64,000 nucleotides of DNA from Anopheles merus. Taxonomy: Eukaryota; Arthropoda; Insecta; Diptera; Culicidae. This document shows, in pieces, positions 61,787-64,000 of the stretch. The DNA lies in the NCBI RefSeq assembly GCF_017562075.2, contig NW_024427640.1, positions 53,037 through 117,036 on the forward strand, written 5' to 3'. Position numbers and translations under genes: made by a program. The notes under the pieces were generated by a model. It was not told where the DNA came from. It did no database searches and saw nothing but the letters and a program-made list of their open reading frames with translations. Within the stretch, counting starts at the first letter, position 1. Each line of letters starts with the position of its first letter.

Positions 61787-64000
61787 CATAGATTTATGCT
61801 GGTTGGACAACATAGAGCATAAATTATTTACAGAGCCTCCGCAGCATAGATTTTTGCTGTCTGGACAACATAGAGCATAATTTTATGCTACAATCCTTTG
61901 CAACATAGATTTTATGCTACAAAGCCTTTGCAACATAGATTTATGCTGTCTGGACAACATAGAGCATAAATTTATGCTACAGAGCCTCCGCAGCATAGAT
62001 TTATGCTGTCTGGACAACATAGAGCATAAATTTATGCTACAGAGCCTCCGCAGCATAGATTTATGCTGTCTGGACAACATAGAGCATAAATTTATGCTAC
62101 AGAGCCTCCAAACATAGATTTATGCTGTCTGGACAACATAGAGCATAAATTTATGTTACAGAGCCTCCGCAACATAGATTTATGCTGTCTGGACAACATA
62201 GAGCATAAATTTATGCTACGAGCCTCCGCAGCATAGATTTATGCTGTCTGGACAACATAGAGCATAATTTATGCTACAGAGCCTCCGCAACATAGATTTA
62301 TGCTGTCTGGACAACATAGAGCATAATTTATGCTACAGAGCCTCCGCAACATAGATTTATGCTGTCTGGACAACATAGAGCATAAATTTATGCTACAGAG
62401 CCTCCGCAGCATAGATTTATGCTGTCTGGACAACATAGAGCATAAATTTATGCTACAGAGCCTCCGCAACATAGATTTATGCTGTCTGGACAACATAAGG
62501 CTTAAATTTATGCTACAGAGCCTCCGCAACATAGATTTATGCTGTCTTGACAACATAGAGCATAAATTTATGCTACAGAGCCTCCGCAACATAGATTTAT
62601 GCTGTCTGGACAACATAGAGCATAATTTATGCTACAGAGCCTTGCAACATAGATTTATGCTGTCTGGACAACATAGAGCATAAATTTATGCTACAGAGCC
62701 TCCGCAGCATAGATTTATGCTGTCTGGACAACATAGAGCATAAATTTATGCTACAGAGCCTCCGCAGCATAGATTTATGCTGTCTGGACAACATAGAGCA
62801 TAAATTTATGCTACAGAGCCTCCGCAGCATAGATTTATGCTGTCTGGACAACATAGAGCATAAATTTATGCTACAGAGCCCTCCGCAGCATAGATTTATG
62901 CTGTCTGGACAACATAGAGCATAAATTTATGCTACAGAGCCTCCGACATAGATTTATGCTGTCTGGACAACATAGAGCATAAATTTATGCTACAGAGCCT
63001 CCGCAGCATAGATTTATGCTGTCTGGACAACTAGAGCATAAATTTATGCTACAGAGCCTCCGCAGCATAGATTTATGCTGTCTGGACAACATAGAGCAGC
63101 ATAATTTATGCTACAGAGCCTCCGCAGCATAGATTTATGCTGTCTGGGACAACATAGAGCATAATTTATGCTACAGAGCCTCCGCAACATAGATTTATGC
63201 TGTCTGGACAACATAGAGCATAAATTTATGCTACAGAGCCTCCGCAACATAGATTTATGCTGTCTGGACAACATAGAGCATAATTTATGCTACAGAGCCT
63301 CCCGCAACATAGATTTATGCTGTCTGGACAACATAGAGCATAATTTATGCTACAGAGCCTCCGCAGCATAGATTTATGCTGTCTGGACACATAGAGCATA
63401 AATTTATGCTACAGAGCCTCCGCAACATAGATTTATGCTGTCTGGACAACATAGAGCATAATTTATGCTACAGAGCCTCCGCAACATAGATTTATGCTGT
63501 CTGGACAACATAGAATAAATTTATGCTACAGAGCCTCCGCAGCATAGATTTATGCTGTCTGGACAACATAGAGCATAAATTTATGCTACAGAGCCTCCGC
63601 AACATAGATTTATGCTACAAAGCCTTTGCAACATAGATTTATGCTGTTGGACAACCTAGAACATAAATTTATGTTACAGAGCCTCCACGCATAGATTTAT
63701 GCTGTCTGGACAACATAGAGCATAAATTTATGCTACAGAGCCTCCGCAGCATAGATTTATGCTGTCTGGACAACATAGAGCATAAATTTATGCTACAGAG
63801 CCTCCGCAGCATAGATTTATGCTGTCTGGACAACATAGAGCATAAATTTATGCTACAGAGCCTCGCAGCATAGATTTATGCTGTCTGGACAACATAGAGC
63901 ATAAATTTATGCTACAGAGCCTCCGCAACATAGATTTATGCTGTCTGGACAACATAGAGCATAAATTTATGCTACAGAGCCTCCGCAGCATAGATTTATG
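61787..64000. repeat. Indel-rich tract to the right edge
   Basis: A T-type half-unit (61904-61933) comes only 145 bp after the previous one. Small indels continue, including insertions (GAGCAGCATAATT ~63096, GTCTGGGACAAC ~63145, CCTCCCGC ~63298). CATAAGGCTTAAA lies near 62501. A last half-unit is at 63603-63631, and the window ends inside a monomer. Confidence 0.86.

Larger units (their letters stand above)
1..64000. repeat. 60-bp satellite DNA array filling the window
   Basis: Every part of the window aligns to one 60-bp unit in head-to-tail orientation. Variation is limited to substitutions, mostly 1-bp indels and recurring 29-bp half-units. No inversion of the array and no interrupting unique DNA or transposon was seen. 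Both ends fall inside the array. Homogenised arrays of this length are typical of eukaryotic heterochromatin; centromeric, pericentromeric or subtelomeric position cannot be told from sequence alone. I do not recognise the family. Confidence 0.97.

Noticed and set aside
1..64000. CRISPR array
   Set aside because: The period is constant, but there are no unique spacers; the whole 60 bp is repeated. No cas gene is present.
1..64000. CENP-B box
   Set aside because: The core TTCG....A..CGGG is absent. TTCG occurs in some monomers (CCTTCGCAG) but no CGGG follows at the required distance.
1..64000. Transposon, LTR or tRNA gene hidden in the array
   Set aside because: Reading through all lines I found no stretch longer than one monomer that fails to match the satellite.
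1..64000. Telomeric repeat
   Set aside because: No run of TTAGGG, TTTAGGG, TTAGG or similar short units is present on either strand.

Overview
The whole 64,000-base window is one uninterrupted satellite DNA array. No protein gene, RNA gene, transposon or unique sequence is visible, and both window edges cut through the array, so its true ends lie outside. The unit is a 60-bp monomer (window bases 1-60 are a good example, about 42% G+C), with an estimated 1,030 or so copies. A homogeneous array of this size is not known from bacteria or archaea and fits eukaryotic constitutive heterochromatin (centromeric, pericentromeric or subtelomeric). I do not recognise the family and cannot name the species. 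The single CpG of the monomer often appears as TpG or CpA, which fits a genome that methylates CpG (many vertebrates and plants), but this is inference.

Monomer anatomy. Each 60-mer is two related halves, 31 bp (A, e.g. 60-90) and 29 bp (B, e.g. 91-119), both beginning with the 14-bp core CATARATTTATGCT. The B core lies in a perfect 16-bp palindrome, AGCATAAATTTATGCT (29-44). The A core lies in an 18-bp near-palindrome (57-74). The dyad centres therefore alternate every 31 and 29 bp. Monomer base 59 is G or A (CCGCAGC or CCGCAAC) and works as a binary barcode along the array.

Higher-order structure. Terms used in the entries: a half-unit is a 29-bp unit that joins the A core to a B tail (ACAAAGCC then TTTGCAA = T type, or TCCGCAA = C type). 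I located about 83, and each shifts the 60-bp register by 29 bp. An H module is two half-units about 209 bp apart (29 + 3 x 60); I find 20. The first half-unit is T type; the second is C type (class C, 11 modules) or T type (class T, 9 modules). The GT variant is the monomer after most half-units (GGTTGG, GAACAT, usually GTTAAAG). The P marker is GTATGG, usually followed by ATGATACAG. The entry marker is TATACTG with CATGGAGCAAAA. The GG deletion is GTCTACAAC for GTCTGGACAAC. These markers recur in a fixed order, so the array is a set of unequal higher-order repeats of roughly 1.9-2.1 kb, often a class T module followed by a class C module, with larger copies about 6 kb apart.

Layout. 1-7.8 kb: plain monomers with scattered half-units. 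7.8-14 kb: three class C modules and a run of 16 identical monomers (11,547-12,506). 14-17 kb: indel-rich and diverged. 17-30 kb: the most regular part, with long frame-preserving stretches and a ~6-kb duplication. 30.4-33 kb: decayed. 33.9-47 kb: regular repeats again, containing the most aberrant monomer at 39.68 kb. 47.5-57 kb: closely spaced modules, several about 1.96 kb apart. 58.5-64 kb: indel-rich.

Long open frames occur on both strands only because 60 is divisible by three and the consensus has one stop-free frame per strand; I do not annotate them as genes.
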